Positions 7,578-15,750 of a stretch of 64,000 bases of DNA are shown in pieces. Numbering within the stretch: the stretch's first letter is position 1; each line of letters starts with the position of its first letter. A program made the translations under genes and the position numbers. The notes beneath the pieces were generated by a model. That model saw only the letters and a program-made list of their open reading frames with translations. It was not told the origin of the DNA and ran no database searches. The stretch lies in assembly GCA_035429805.1 (NCBI GenBank), contig DAOMFL010000002.1, positions 1-64,000 of the forward strand, in the 5' to 3' direction. The stretch is from JALORV01 sp035429805. GTDB lineage: Bacteria; Pseudomonadota; Gammaproteobacteria; Burkholderiales; Burkholderiaceae_F.

Positions 7578-7964
7578 ATGGCTGAGATGCAGGAATCGTC
7601 ATCGTTGCTGCAGGGTTCGTGTCACTGCGGGGCGGTTCGCCTGACGCTGCCCGCCGCGCCGGAGAAGGCCACGCGGTGCAACTGTTCGATCTGTCGACGC
7701 CTCGGTGCCCTCTGGGCGTACTACGAGTTCGGAACAGTCCGGATCGAGGGGCATCCACAGAACACGACCGGCTACGTCTGGGGCGACCGGACCCTGCGGA
7801 CGGTCCGCTGCAATCAATGCGGATGCGCCACGCACTGGGAGCCACTGAAGCCTGAACCGGGTGCAAAGCACGGCGTCAACCTGAACAACTTCGATCCGCG
7901 CCTGCAGGACGGCGTGCAGGTACGCCGCTTCGACGGCGCGGACACGTGGACGTTCCTGGACTGA
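7578..7964 (+). CDS. GFA family zinc protein (copy 3)
   Basis: 128 residues. Zinc ligands are Cys15-x-Cys17, Cys34-x-Cys36-x2-Cys39 and Cys78-x2-Cys81, with an extra Cys83. The signature GSCHCGAVRLTL is the closest of the three copies to the classical GFA start. The C-terminal HGVNLNNFDPRLQDGVQVRRFDG is typical of this subgroup. Function unknown beyond zinc binding. It lies 39 bp after the TehB-like methyltransferase on the same strand. Confidence 0.87.
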   Translation: MAEMQESSSLLQGSCHCGAVRLTLPAAPEKATRCNCSICRRLGALWAYYEFGTVRIEGHPQNTTGYVWGDRTLRTVRCNQCGCATHWEPLKPEPGAKHGVNLNNFDPRLQDGVQVRRFDGADTWTFLD

Positions 7965-8022
7965 AACCGGCCCCTCGCGTTTCTGTCGGCCCGTCGGCCC
8001 ATCACGGCAATCGCCACTGCTG

Positions 8023-8502
8023 ATGAAGATCGTCACGCCCCATCGCGTCACTCGGTCCTATGTTCAACACCTCGTGAAGGACCCCGCGGCCGTGTTTCCG
8101 CTGCTGTGTCCGGTGCGGGAGGCTGACTGGATCGAAGGCTGGAATCCCGGCCTTGTCATCACCGCGTCGGGCGTGGCGGAACCCGGTTGCGTCTTCACGA
8201 CGCCTGCCGAGCCCGCGGACGCCGTCTGGGTCATCACGCGGCATGAGCCCCGGGCCGGGTTCATCGAGATGCTGAAGGTCACGCCGCAGGTGACTGCCTG
8301 CCGGCTGACGATACAGCTGCGTGCTGCGTCGGGAGGATGCGAAGCGGAAGTCACGTACTCGCACACGAGCCTGGGTGCACTGGGCGACGCGTTCGTGGCG
8401 TCGTTCACCGAGGAGCATTACCTCAGGTTCATGCAGGACTGGGAGGCGCGACTCAATCACTACCTGCTGCACGGCACGGCCCTCAAGGGCGCTGCGGGCT
8501 GA
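8023..8502 (+). CDS. SRPBCC-fold protein (159 aa)
   Basis: A START/Bet v 1-type ligand-binding protein by pattern: an early helix followed by VFPLLCPVREADWIEGWNPGLV, central strands (GCVFTTPAEPADAVWVITRHEP, FIEMLKVTPQVTACRLTIQL) and a long C-terminal helix (FTEEHYLRFMQDWEARLNHYL). Such proteins bind hydrophobic ligands or act in polyketide or lipid chemistry. No specific ligand can be inferred. A second, unrelated SRPBCC gene follows 100 bp downstream. Confidence 0.7.
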   Translation: MKIVTPHRVTRSYVQHLVKDPAAVFPLLCPVREADWIEGWNPGLVITASGVAEPGCVFTTPAEPADAVWVITRHEPRAGFIEMLKVTPQVTACRLTIQLRAASGGCEAEVTYSHTSLGALGDAFVASFTEEHYLRFMQDWEARLNHYLLHGTALKGAAG

Positions 8503-8602
8503 AATGCCGCTACCGCCTCCGCGCGCCGTCTGGCTTGCAGGCGGCTTCTGATCCATCATGGCTGCTCTGTCGCCTGCGCCACTCACGTAAGGTCCAGCCG
8601 CC

Positions 8603-9049
8603 ATGTCCACGAACACTGTCAGGCTCCACCGTGTGCTGCGAGCGCCTCCGGAGCGCGTCTACCGTGCCTTTCTCGATGCCGATGCCCTCGTCAAGTGGAT
8701 ACCGCCGAACGGCTTCACCGGCAAAGTCCACCACCTCGACGCGCGCGTCGGCGGCACGTTCCGGATGTCGTTCACCAACTTCTCGACCGGCCACGGCCAT
8801 TCCTTCGGCGGCGAGTACCTCGAGCTGGTGCCGCACCAGCGCATCCGCCATACGGACCGCTTCGACGATCCCAATTTGCCCGGCACGCTGCAGGTCACCC
8901 TGACCTTCACTCCGGTGTCCTGCGGCACCGAACTGCAGATCGTGCAGGAGGGCATTCCGGCGGTCATTCCGCTCGAGGCGTGCTACCTCGGCTGGCAGGA
9001 ATCGCTGACATTGCTGGCGGCGCTGGTCGAGCCCGAGATTCCAGGCTAA
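8603..9049 (+). CDS. AHSA1/SRPBCC family protein (148 aa)
   Basis: Member of the AHSA1 (activator of Hsp90 ATPase-like) branch of SRPBCC proteins. The diagnostic start is RLHRVLRAPPERVYRAFLDA followed by KWIPPNGFTGKVHHLDARVG, GTFRMSFTNF, GEYLELVPHQRIRHTDRF and the closing helix CYLGWQESLTLLAALVEPE. Bacterial members are stand-alone ligand-binding or hydrolase-like proteins, often near stress or regulator genes. The length is typical. The ligand is unknown. Confidence 0.85.
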   Translation: MSTNTVRLHRVLRAPPERVYRAFLDADALVKWIPPNGFTGKVHHLDARVGGTFRMSFTNFSTGHGHSFGGEYLELVPHQRIRHTDRFDDPNLPGTLQVTLTFTPVSCGTELQIVQEGIPAVIPLEACYLGWQESLTLLAALVEPEIPG

Positions 9050-9170
9050 ATGGACATCGCAACATTTGCCCGGATCCTGTGCGCGGCTGCCGGCGCATCG
9101 TGCGATGCGTCCACCGGAGAAAGCGCCGCAGGTCCGCCGCCGGCGTGGACTCACGGCCGGAGCAGTCGCC

Positions 9171-9629
9171 ATGGATGATGCATCGCGAGTCGCGGCGCTG
9201 CAGGCCGAGTACCTGCATCTGCAGAAGACGATCGAGGACTTCGACGGCAAGGCGCTGACCATCAAGGCATGGAGCGTGACGTTCAGCCTTGCCGTGCTGG
9301 TGGGCGCCTTTACCAGCCATTCGAAACTCGTCGTGCTCGTGGCGGCGATCGCCTCGGCGCTGTTCTGGTTCCTCGAAGCGATGTGGAAATCGTTCCAGCT
9401 CGGCTACTACAAGCGCGTCGAGGAGATCGAATCGCACTTCCGGGGCGATCGGTCCGCAATCGCGCCGAACCAGATCTGCGACGCCTGGATGGTGCGGTGG
9501 CGCCGGACGACGTGGCGGGAAGTTCTGTCCATGGCCTTCTGGCCGCACATCGCGCTGCCGCACGCCGCCGTGCTGATCGGCGGCGTGGCGCTGTTTCTCG
9601 CCGCACAGACCGGTGCGATCGTTATCTGA
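9171..9629 (+). CDS. Small membrane protein of unknown function, 2+1 TM
   Basis: 152 residues. A heptad-like N-terminal helix (RVAALQAEYLHLQKTIEDFDGKA) leads into two closely spaced membrane helices (about residues 30-48 and 52-68, WSVTFSLAVLVGAF and LVVLVAAIASALFWFLEA), then a cytoplasmic loop YYKRVEEIESHF and a C-terminal hydrophobic segment (about 128-150). The 2-TM core followed by a charged YKRxxEIE stretch is seen in several uncharacterised small membrane families; I cannot name this one. Only one in-frame ATG fits the helix pattern. Confidence 0.6.
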   Translation: MDDASRVAALQAEYLHLQKTIEDFDGKALTIKAWSVTFSLAVLVGAFTSHSKLVVLVAAIASALFWFLEAMWKSFQLGYYKRVEEIESHFRGDRSAIAPNQICDAWMVRWRRTTWREVLSMAFWPHIALPHAAVLIGGVALFLAAQTGAIVI

Positions 9630-9809
9630 CATGCCCGCTGGATGCCCGCCGGATGGCGCGAACCGCCGGTCATTGCGTCGATGCCGCGCTTGTCTCGCCC
9701 GCGGGGTCGTACGAAGATGCGACGTCGCGGTGAGTGCACTACCGCTGCACGGCGCGACCGCGGTCCGCAGCGTCCCGCGCGCTGCGCCTGGCATTCGGGA
9801 GGATTCACG

Positions 9810-10226
9810 ATGGTGATGCGCGTCGTTCGACTTGGCAGTGCACGCGCGCCCGACGAGGGACTCCGCATCGGCACGGTGCGCCGGCCGCCGCGTGGTGTTC
9901 CCAAATCGGAGTTCGCCGCGCAGAACTGGTACGACGTCTGGTACCCGGTGCTCGCGCCCAGACTCGATACGATGAAGATGGGGCAGGCCGCCGAGACTCC
10001 GGCGCAATGGGCGGCGTTCATCCGGAAGTACCGCGCCGAGATGGCCGCGCCCGATGCAGCGCATGCGATCGAACTGTTGGCCGCGCTGTCGCACCGGACC
10101 AACCTCTCGGTCGGTTGCTATTGCGAGGACGAGCAGCGATGCCATCGCTCCGTCCTGAAGGCCCTGCTGCGGGATCAGGGCGCGAAGCTCGCGTCGGACG
10201 GGAAGGAAAGTCCGCGTGGCCGCTAG
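9810..10226 (+). CDS. DUF488 family protein (YeaO-like)
   Basis: 138 residues. NWYDVWYPVLAPR (39-51) and the C-terminal VGCYCEDEQRCHRSVLKALL (101-120) are the hallmarks of DUF488 proteins, with Cys103, Cys105, Cys111 and His112 forming the conserved cysteine/histidine patch. The biochemical role of the family is not established. The ATG is preceded by GGGAGGA at a suitable distance. The 180 bp upstream (9630-9809) hold no recognisable gene. Confidence 0.82.
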   Translation: MVMRVVRLGSARAPDEGLRIGTVRRPPRGVPKSEFAAQNWYDVWYPVLAPRLDTMKMGQAAETPAQWAAFIRKYRAEMAAPDAAHAIELLAALSHRTNLSVGCYCEDEQRCHRSVLKALLRDQGAKLASDGKESPRGR

Positions 10227-10288
10227 CCCGCGAGAACGTGCGGCCCGGCCTGCCGGCAGCGCGTGGCAGCTCCAGCCGATTCAATTTC

Positions 10289-10690
10289 ATGGTTCACTTG
10301 CTGCGCATCGCCCGCCCTGTCAGTGACCTCGACCGGGCCGCCGCGATGTACCTGCGCGGCCTTGGGCTTATTGAGATCGGGCGCTTCGCAGACCACGAGG
10401 GTTTCGACGGCGTCATGCTCGGCATCGACGGCGCGGACCATCACCTCGAGTTCACGCGGTGCCGCGCGCATGCGCTGACGCCGGCGCCGACACCGGAGGA
10501 CCTGCTTGTCTTCTACTTTCCGGACGTCGCCGAGTGGGACCTGACCTGCCGACGCATGCTCGAGGCTGGCTTCGTCGAGGTCGCGCCATTCAACCCGTAC
10601 TGGGCGCGGCGCGGCAGAACCTTCGAGGACCTCGACGGTTACCGCGTCGTGCTGCAGCAGGCGGCATGGAGCCCGGTTCCGGTCCGCTGA
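10289..10690 (+). CDS. VOC (glyoxalase/bleomycin-resistance fold) protein, copy 2
   Basis: 133 residues. The start IARPVSDLDRAAAMYLRGLGLIEIGRF is the classical glyoxalase I-like opening, followed by GVMLGIDGADHHLEFTRCRA and the second half EDLLVFYFPDVAEWDLTCRRMLEAGFVEV ... GRTFEDLDGYRVVLQQAAW. Metal-ligand candidates are the histidine/glutamate in HHLEF and the acidic residues of FEDLDGYRVVL. Substrate unknown. The ATG at 10289 was chosen to match the family N-terminus. Confidence 0.85.
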   Translation: MVHLLRIARPVSDLDRAAAMYLRGLGLIEIGRFADHEGFDGVMLGIDGADHHLEFTRCRAHALTPAPTPEDLLVFYFPDVAEWDLTCRRMLEAGFVEVAPFNPYWARRGRTFEDLDGYRVVLQQAAWSPVPVR

Positions 10691-10738
10691 CACGAAGCCG
10701 CGCGACGTACACTGCGCGCGCCCGCAACGGTCGCAACG

Positions 10739-13417
10739 ATGATCGAATCCCTTGCAGCGTCGGTGACCTACCTGTTCTCGGACATCGAGGGCAGCACCCG
10801 GCTGTGGGAGGCCGATCCGGTATGCGCGTCGCTCACGGTGGCGTGGCACGACGAGATTTCGCGAACGGCGGTGCAGCGTCATCGCGGGCGGGTAGTGAAG
10901 ACCACGGGCGATGGCCTGCACGCCGTATTCGACGATCCGGCCGACGCGGTGGCAGCCGTTGTCGAACTGCAGCTGGCGCTGGCAGAGCCGGCGGCCAGAT
11001 GCGCGCCGATCAAGGTGCGCTGCGGCCTGCACGTCGGCGCTGACCAGCGGCGCGACAACGACTTCTACGGCCAGGCGGTGAACCGCGCCGCGCGCATCAT
11101 GAGCGCGGCTCACGGCGGACAGGTGCTGCTGTCCACTGTGCTGGCAGATCGGCTCGCCGGCCGGCTGCCCCCGGGGGTTTCGCTGCGTGACCTCGGCGCG
11201 GTTCGGCTGCGCGACCTGGGTTCTCCGGAGCACGTGTACCAGGTCATCCATCCGTCACTGCGCAAGGACTTCCCGCCGTTGCGCTCGATGGCGTCGACGC
11301 CGAACAACCTGGCGCAGCAGCTCAACTCCTTCGTCGGACGCGACCGCGAGATGGATGAGGTGAGGCGGCTGCTTGCGCAAAACCGGCTGCTGACGCTGCT
11401 TGGTATGGGGGGTCTCGGCAAGTCGCGACTTTCGGTGCAGGTCGCGGCTACGGTGCTCGATGACTATGCGGATGGAGTCTGGCTCGTCGAGCTCGCGGCG
11501 CTCGCCGATCCGCTGCGGGTTCCGCAGGCCGTCGCAGCAGTGCTCGGCGTGAAGGAGGAGCCGGGCGGCACGGTGCTGGACGCGCTGATCCGCTTCGTGC
11601 GTGACAGACGAATGCTGATCGTGCTCGACAACTGCGAACACGTCGTGCAGTCCTGCGCCGAACTGGCGAAACGCCTGCTGGAAGCGGCGTCCGGAGTCAC
11701 GATCCTCGCGTCGAGCCGCGACTCGCTGCGCATCGCGGGCGAGACCATCTTTCAGGTCTTGCCGCTACCCACCCCGATCGAGAGCAAGGACCACGTGGCG
11801 GACGTGCTGCTGGCCATCGACTCGGTGCGACTCTTCATCGATCGCGCGCAGGCGGTGCAGCCCGGTTTCCGACTGACCGATGGCACCGCACGCGCTGTCG
11901 CCGAGATCTGCCGCCGCCTCGATGGGATACCGTTGGCGATCGAACTCGCCGCCGCACGGGTCCGTGCAATGACCGTGGACCAGATTGCTTCGCGGCTGGA
12001 TGACCGCTTCAAGCTGCTCAGCCGCGGAGATCGCGCGGTGCTGCCCCGGCAGCAGACCCTCCGCGCGCTGATCGACTGGTCCTACGACTTGCTGGTCGAG
12101 GAGGAGCGAGTCCTCTTCAAGCGGCTGGCGGTGTTCGCCGCGGGATGGACGCTTGAAGCGGCCGAAGCAGTAACCGCCGGCGAGGGACTCGACAGGGAAA
12201 GCGTTCTCGATCTGCTCTGCAATCTCGTGGAGAAGTCCCTTGTTGTCCACGACGTTTCACGAGGCCGATATCGCATGCTTGAAACGGTGCGCGAGTACGC
12301 CCTTGAAAAGCTGCGGGACTCATCCGACGAAGCGGTGACCCGGGAACGACACCTCGCGTTTTTCGTGGGATACGTGGAGCACGCTCTTCCGTTCCTTTTC
12401 GGTCCGGAGCAGGCTGAATGGCTGACAGCGCTCGACGCCGACCGTGAGAATCTCTTCTGCGCCCATAGGTGGTGCGACAGCAGCGTTGCCGGGTCTGAAG
12501 CTGCCATTCGATTGGTGGCCGTGGAGAAGTACTACTGGCTGAACCGGGGCTTGCTGAGTCAGGGATACGGGATTGCACGAGCGGCGTTGGAGCGGCCAGC
12601 GCTTCAGGACTCGCCCGAGAACTACTGCGTAGCCCTGACGGATGTTGGCGCGATCGGTTACTTCATCGGCCAATACGTCCAGGCGCGAGATGACCTGAAG
12701 AGAGGTCTCGAGCTCGCTCGGGAACTGGGCAATCGTTCGCGGCAGATATCAGTACTTCAGCTGCTGGGTCTGGTGGAGTTCGCCCTCGGCAAGGGAGAAG
12801 CGGCCCTCGATTACTGCAATGAGGCCGAACGGCTTGCGCGGGAGTCCCGAAACCCGCGCGAAATCATGTCTGCGCTGACGGCCAAAGGACAGTTGCTGCG
12901 CGCGATTGGTCGTACCGAGGATGCGCGAGATCTTTACTCGGAAGCACTGAACTGCGCTCGGGCTCTTGGTGACGAGGAAAGCATTGCGGCCAGTCTGCTG
13001 AACCTCGCCGCAGTGGCAGTCGACTGCGGGAAACCGGAGGGTGCCTGCGCGATGCTCGGCGAGGTCTCCGCGATCACGACTCGCATCGGATCTCGAGCCG
13101 CAGGACAGTCCTTGCTCGAGGTGTGCGCCGGACTGGCTATGTCGCGAGGCGACGTGGGGCGGGCGACCGCCTTCCTCGAGGCGGCCGAGACGGAAGCGGC
13201 GACAAGCGGCCTGCGCAGGGACCCCGCGGACGAGGCGTTCATCTTGAAGGTAAAGACTGCGCTTCATGGGCTTGTCGGCGCAGGGGCGAGGGGGGAAAGG
13301 GCGCCTGCCGCGCCGCGGTCATTCGAGGAGTCGCTTGATCGGGCGTCTCACTGGCTTGCGTCGGGCTGCCCGGCCGCGCACGAAGACAGCCGGGCTGCGC
13401 ATTCAGCGGTCGACTAG
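10739..13417 (+). CDS. Class III nucleotidyl cyclase fused to STAND ATPase and C-terminal helical repeats
   Basis: 892-residue multidomain signalling protein. The cyclase domain (1-170) has metal aspartates Asp15 (FSDIEGST) and Asp58 (KTTGDG), substrate-selecting Lys54, and transition-state Asn115 and Arg119 in AVNRAARI, so it looks catalytically intact. An NB-ARC-like STAND ATPase follows, with Walker A GMGGLGKS (222-229) and Walker B LIVLDN with Asp277. The C-terminal half (about 560-890) is helical, TPR-like repeats. No output HTH domain is seen. Known proteins of this layout are inferred to make cAMP in response to a signal sensed by the repeats. Monocistronic, no membrane segment. Confidence 0.88.
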   Translation: MIESLAASVTYLFSDIEGSTRLWEADPVCASLTVAWHDEISRTAVQRHRGRVVKTTGDGLHAVFDDPADAVAAVVELQLALAEPAARCAPIKVRCGLHVGADQRRDNDFYGQAVNRAARIMSAAHGGQVLLSTVLADRLAGRLPPGVSLRDLGAVRLRDLGSPEHVYQVIHPSLRKDFPPLRSMASTPNNLAQQLNSFVGRDREMDEVRRLLAQNRLLTLLGMGGLGKSRLSVQVAATVLDDYADGVWLVELAALADPLRVPQAVAAVLGVKEEPGGTVLDALIRFVRDRRMLIVLDNCEHVVQSCAELAKRLLEAASGVTILASSRDSLRIAGETIFQVLPLPTPIESKDHVADVLLAIDSVRLFIDRAQAVQPGFRLTDGTARAVAEICRRLDGIPLAIELAAARVRAMTVDQIASRLDDRFKLLSRGDRAVLPRQQTLRALIDWSYDLLVEEERVLFKRLAVFAAGWTLEAAEAVTAGEGLDRESVLDLLCNLVEKSLVVHDVSRGRYRMLETVREYALEKLRDSSDEAVTRERHLAFFVGYVEHALPFLFGPEQAEWLTALDADRENLFCAHRWCDSSVAGSEAAIRLVAVEKYYWLNRGLLSQGYGIARAALERPALQDSPENYCVALTDVGAIGYFIGQYVQARDDLKRGLELARELGNRSRQISVLQLLGLVEFALGKGEAALDYCNEAERLARESRNPREIMSALTAKGQLLRAIGRTEDARDLYSEALNCARALGDEESIAASLLNLAAVAVDCGKPEGACAMLGEVSAITTRIGSRAAGQSLLEVCAGLAMSRGDVGRATAFLEAAETEAATSGLRRDPADEAFILKVKTALHGLVGAGARGERAPAAPRSFEESLDRASHWLASGCPAAHEDSRAAHSAVD

Positions 13418-13896
13418 GAGCGAGGCATGATGGTCGGGTCCGAGATAACCTGCATATCGCCGATGGTCGCCCTTATCGTGTACGAGTAGAGGCCGTGAGG
13501 GATCTGTTTCAGCAATCCGGATGAAACCGTGCACGAATAGGTGGTCTCGGTAACCGGCCCGCATTTGAAATACTGCGCCCTGATCTTCGCGTCGGCGTTG
13601 AATGCCTTTCTGAACTCCGCGATTTGTGGCGTCTCCTTGCCGAGGACCTTGACGACCGCATCGACGGTAATTCCGGACTTGGGGTCGAACGCGGCCTTGC
13701 GGTCGGGCGGGAGATGCCAGGTCACGGTGCTGTTCTCGGTCAGCGAGAACACAATCGGATCCTGGTCAACGACGAGCAGGTTTTCGGTCGTCACGTAGAT
13801 CTTTGGTTGGTTTGAACTGATGGCCCGGAGATCCGGCCACTGGGCACACCCGGCCAGTCCGGCTGTAACAAGTGCAACGACAAATAGACGTTTCAT
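13414..13896 (-). CDS. Small predicted lipoprotein of unknown function
   Basis: 160 residues with signal sequence MKRLFVVALVTAGLAGC, a lipobox (LAGC) that predicts lipidation at Cys17. The mature part is mostly beta-type (ENLLVVDQDPIVFSLTENSTVTWHLP) with two cysteines (KCGPVTETTYSCTV) that could form a disulphide. This resembles small periplasmic beta-sandwich proteins, but no family is recognised. A strong Shine-Dalgarno (GGAGGG on the minus strand) precedes the ATG. Its stop codon overlaps that of the convergent cyclase gene in a shared CTAG. Confidence 0.75.
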   Translation of the reverse strand: MKRLFVVALVTAGLAGCAQWPDLRAISSNQPKIYVTTENLLVVDQDPIVFSLTENSTVTWHLPPDRKAAFDPKSGITVDAVVKVLGKETPQIAEFRKAFNADAKIRAQYFKCGPVTETTYSCTVSSGLLKQIPHGLYSYTIRATIGDMQVISDPTIMPRS

Positions 13897-14043
13897 CCCT
13901 GACCCTCCGTAGCTACTTTGGCCGTTGAATTGCCTTTGGCGTCTGCAAACGCGAGACGCTTCTCTTCAGGAAGCGGGTCGGGCCCCTATGCGAGCGGGCG
14001 AACGCCGCTTCCGAACGGACTTTGATTTCTCCGGCGAGCTTCG

Positions 14044-15750
14044 TCAACCGGAAGATTCGCAGGATTCGATATGCAGAGTCAGTCGCCGCTGTCCCTGAAA
14101 GTCATCGATCGCCGGCCGGTAGGCGAGACGCGCCCGACGGGGTAGCGGCTCGGTGCGGCGGAACCAGATCGCGTTGAAGCGGCGGCCGTCGAGTTCGAGC
14201 GCGAGCTTCAGGTGCCGATCCTTGACGAGGCGCTGCTCGAGGACGTCGAACTCCTGAGCGAAGAGCGGCGGCGGGAAGCCCTGTCCCCAGACATGCTGCC
14301 CGATCGCTTCGACCAGCGCGAAGGTGAATTCCGACGGCTCGAGCGCGCCGTCCGTGGCGATTGTGCGCTCGAAGATCGAGCGGTCGCAGGAAGAGCGAGT
14401 GGCGTCCTCGAACGCCGCGACGAAGCTGCCGAAATCGCCCGCGTTCAGCGTCAGGCCGGCGGCCATCGCATGGCCGCCGAAGCGCCGGATCATCTGCGGC
14501 GCGATCTTGGTCACGAGGTCGAGGGTGTCGCGCAGGTGCACGCCCTCGATCGAGCGGCCAGAGCCGCGCAGTTCCGACTCGCCTGAGCGGGCGAACGCGA
14601 TCGTCGGACGGTGGAACCGGTCCTTGATGCGCGACGCCACCAGACCGACGACGCCCTGATGCCAGGTTTCGTCGAACAGGCAGATGGTGCTGCGCTGCTG
14701 CACGCTCGCGGCGTCGAGCGCGGCCAGTGCGTCGAACTGCATGTCGCCTTCGATCTCGCGCCGTTCGCGGTTCAGTTCGTCGAGCTGGTGCGCCAGCGCC
14801 AGGCCGCGCTCGAAGCTGTCGGTCGTCAGGCACTCGATGCCGACGGTCATGTCGGTCAGGCGGCCCGCCGCGTTGATGCGCGGCCCGATCGCGAAGCCGA
14901 GATCGGCGGCCCCGGCGGAACGCACGTCGCGGCCTGCAACCTGGAACAGCGCGGCGATGCCCGCGTGCAGGCGACCGCTGCGGATGCGCTGCAGCCCCTG
15001 CGCCACGAGCACGCGGTTGTTGTGGTCGAGGCGCACGACGTCGGCGACCGTGCCGAGCGCGACCAGGTCGAGCAGCGCGTCGAGCCGCGGCTGCGAGGCC
15101 GCGTCGAACCGGCCGCGCGCGCGCAGCTCCGCCCGCAGCGCGAGTAGCACATAGAACATGACGCCGACACCGGCTAGGTTCTTGCTTGGAAAACCGCAGC
15201 CGGGCTGGTTCGGGTTGACGATGCATGCCGCCGCCGGCAGCACCGCGCCCGGCAGGTGGTGATCGGTGATCAGCACCTCGATGCCGAGCTCGTTCGCGCG
15301 CGCGACGCCTTCGACGCTGGCGATGCCGTTGTCCACGGTGATCAGCAGGTCCGGGCTGCGCAGCGCGGCGAGATCGACGATCTCCGGCGTCAGGCCGTAG
15401 CCGTACTCGAAGCGGTTGGGCACCAGGTAGTCGACCGTGGCCTGCGTTCCTTCGGCGAGCGCGCGCAGGCCACGCAGGCCCACGGCGCACGCGGTGGCGC
15501 CGTCGCAGTCGTAATCGGCCACGATCAGCAGCCGAGCGTCGGCTTCGATGGCGTCGGCCAGCAAGGAGGCAGCCGCGTCGACGTGCGCCAGCGCTCCCGG
15601 CGGGAAGAGTCCGTCGAGCGCCAGTCGAAGCTCGTCGTCGCCGGTCACGCCGCGGGCGGCGAGCACGCGCGCCAGCGCGGCGGGCATGCCGCTCGCTGCC
15701 AGCCGGCGGGCTACGGCGGGGTCGAAGTCGCGGGTGATCAGTCGGGTCAT
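14044..15750 (-). CDS. recJ: Single-stranded-DNA-specific 5'-3' exonuclease RecJ
   Basis: RecJ degrades 5'-ended single strands in RecF-pathway recombination, base-excision and mismatch repair. The 568-residue length is typical. Catalytic DHH phosphoesterase motifs are visible: DYDCDG (79-84), the aspartate of VDNGIAS (about 140), and TDHHLPG (162-168) with the name-giving DHH, then the DHHA1 motif in RRFGGHAMAAGLTL. The C-terminal OB-fold follows. The start overlaps the end of the upstream RpfE-type gene by 4 nt on the same strand, so the pair is coupled. Confidence 0.96.
   Translation of the reverse strand: MTRLITRDFDPAVARRLAASGMPAALARVLAARGVTGDDELRLALDGLFPPGALAHVDAAASLLADAIEADARLLIVADYDCDGATACAVGLRGLRALAEGTQATVDYLVPNRFEYGYGLTPEIVDLAALRSPDLLITVDNGIASVEGVARANELGIEVLITDHHLPGAVLPAAACIVNPNQPGCGFPSKNLAGVGVMFYVLLALRAELRARGRFDAASQPRLDALLDLVALGTVADVVRLDHNNRVLVAQGLQRIRSGRLHAGIAALFQVAGRDVRSAGAADLGFAIGPRINAAGRLTDMTVGIECLTTDSFERGLALAHQLDELNRERREIEGDMQFDALAALDAASVQQRSTICLFDETWHQGVVGLVASRIKDRFHRPTIAFARSGESELRGSGRSIEGVHLRDTLDLVTKIAPQMIRRFGGHAMAAGLTLNAGDFGSFVAAFEDATRSSCDRSIFERTIATDGALEPSEFTFALVEAIGQHVWGQGFPPPLFAQEFDVLEQRLVKDRHLKLALELDGRRFNAIWFRRTEPLPRRARLAYRPAIDDFQGQRRLTLHIESCESSG

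Noticed and set aside
9050..9178. Short plus-strand frame of about 42 codons after the AHSA1 gene
   Set aside because: No Shine-Dalgarno, no recognisable motif, and it overlaps the start of the membrane protein gene.
948..10738. Integron cassette array with attC sites
   Set aside because: Gene content and orientation fit, but the gaps lack paired RYYYAAC/GTTRRRY ends. Isolated matches such as GCTTAAC near 1660 have no partner, and no integrase gene is visible.
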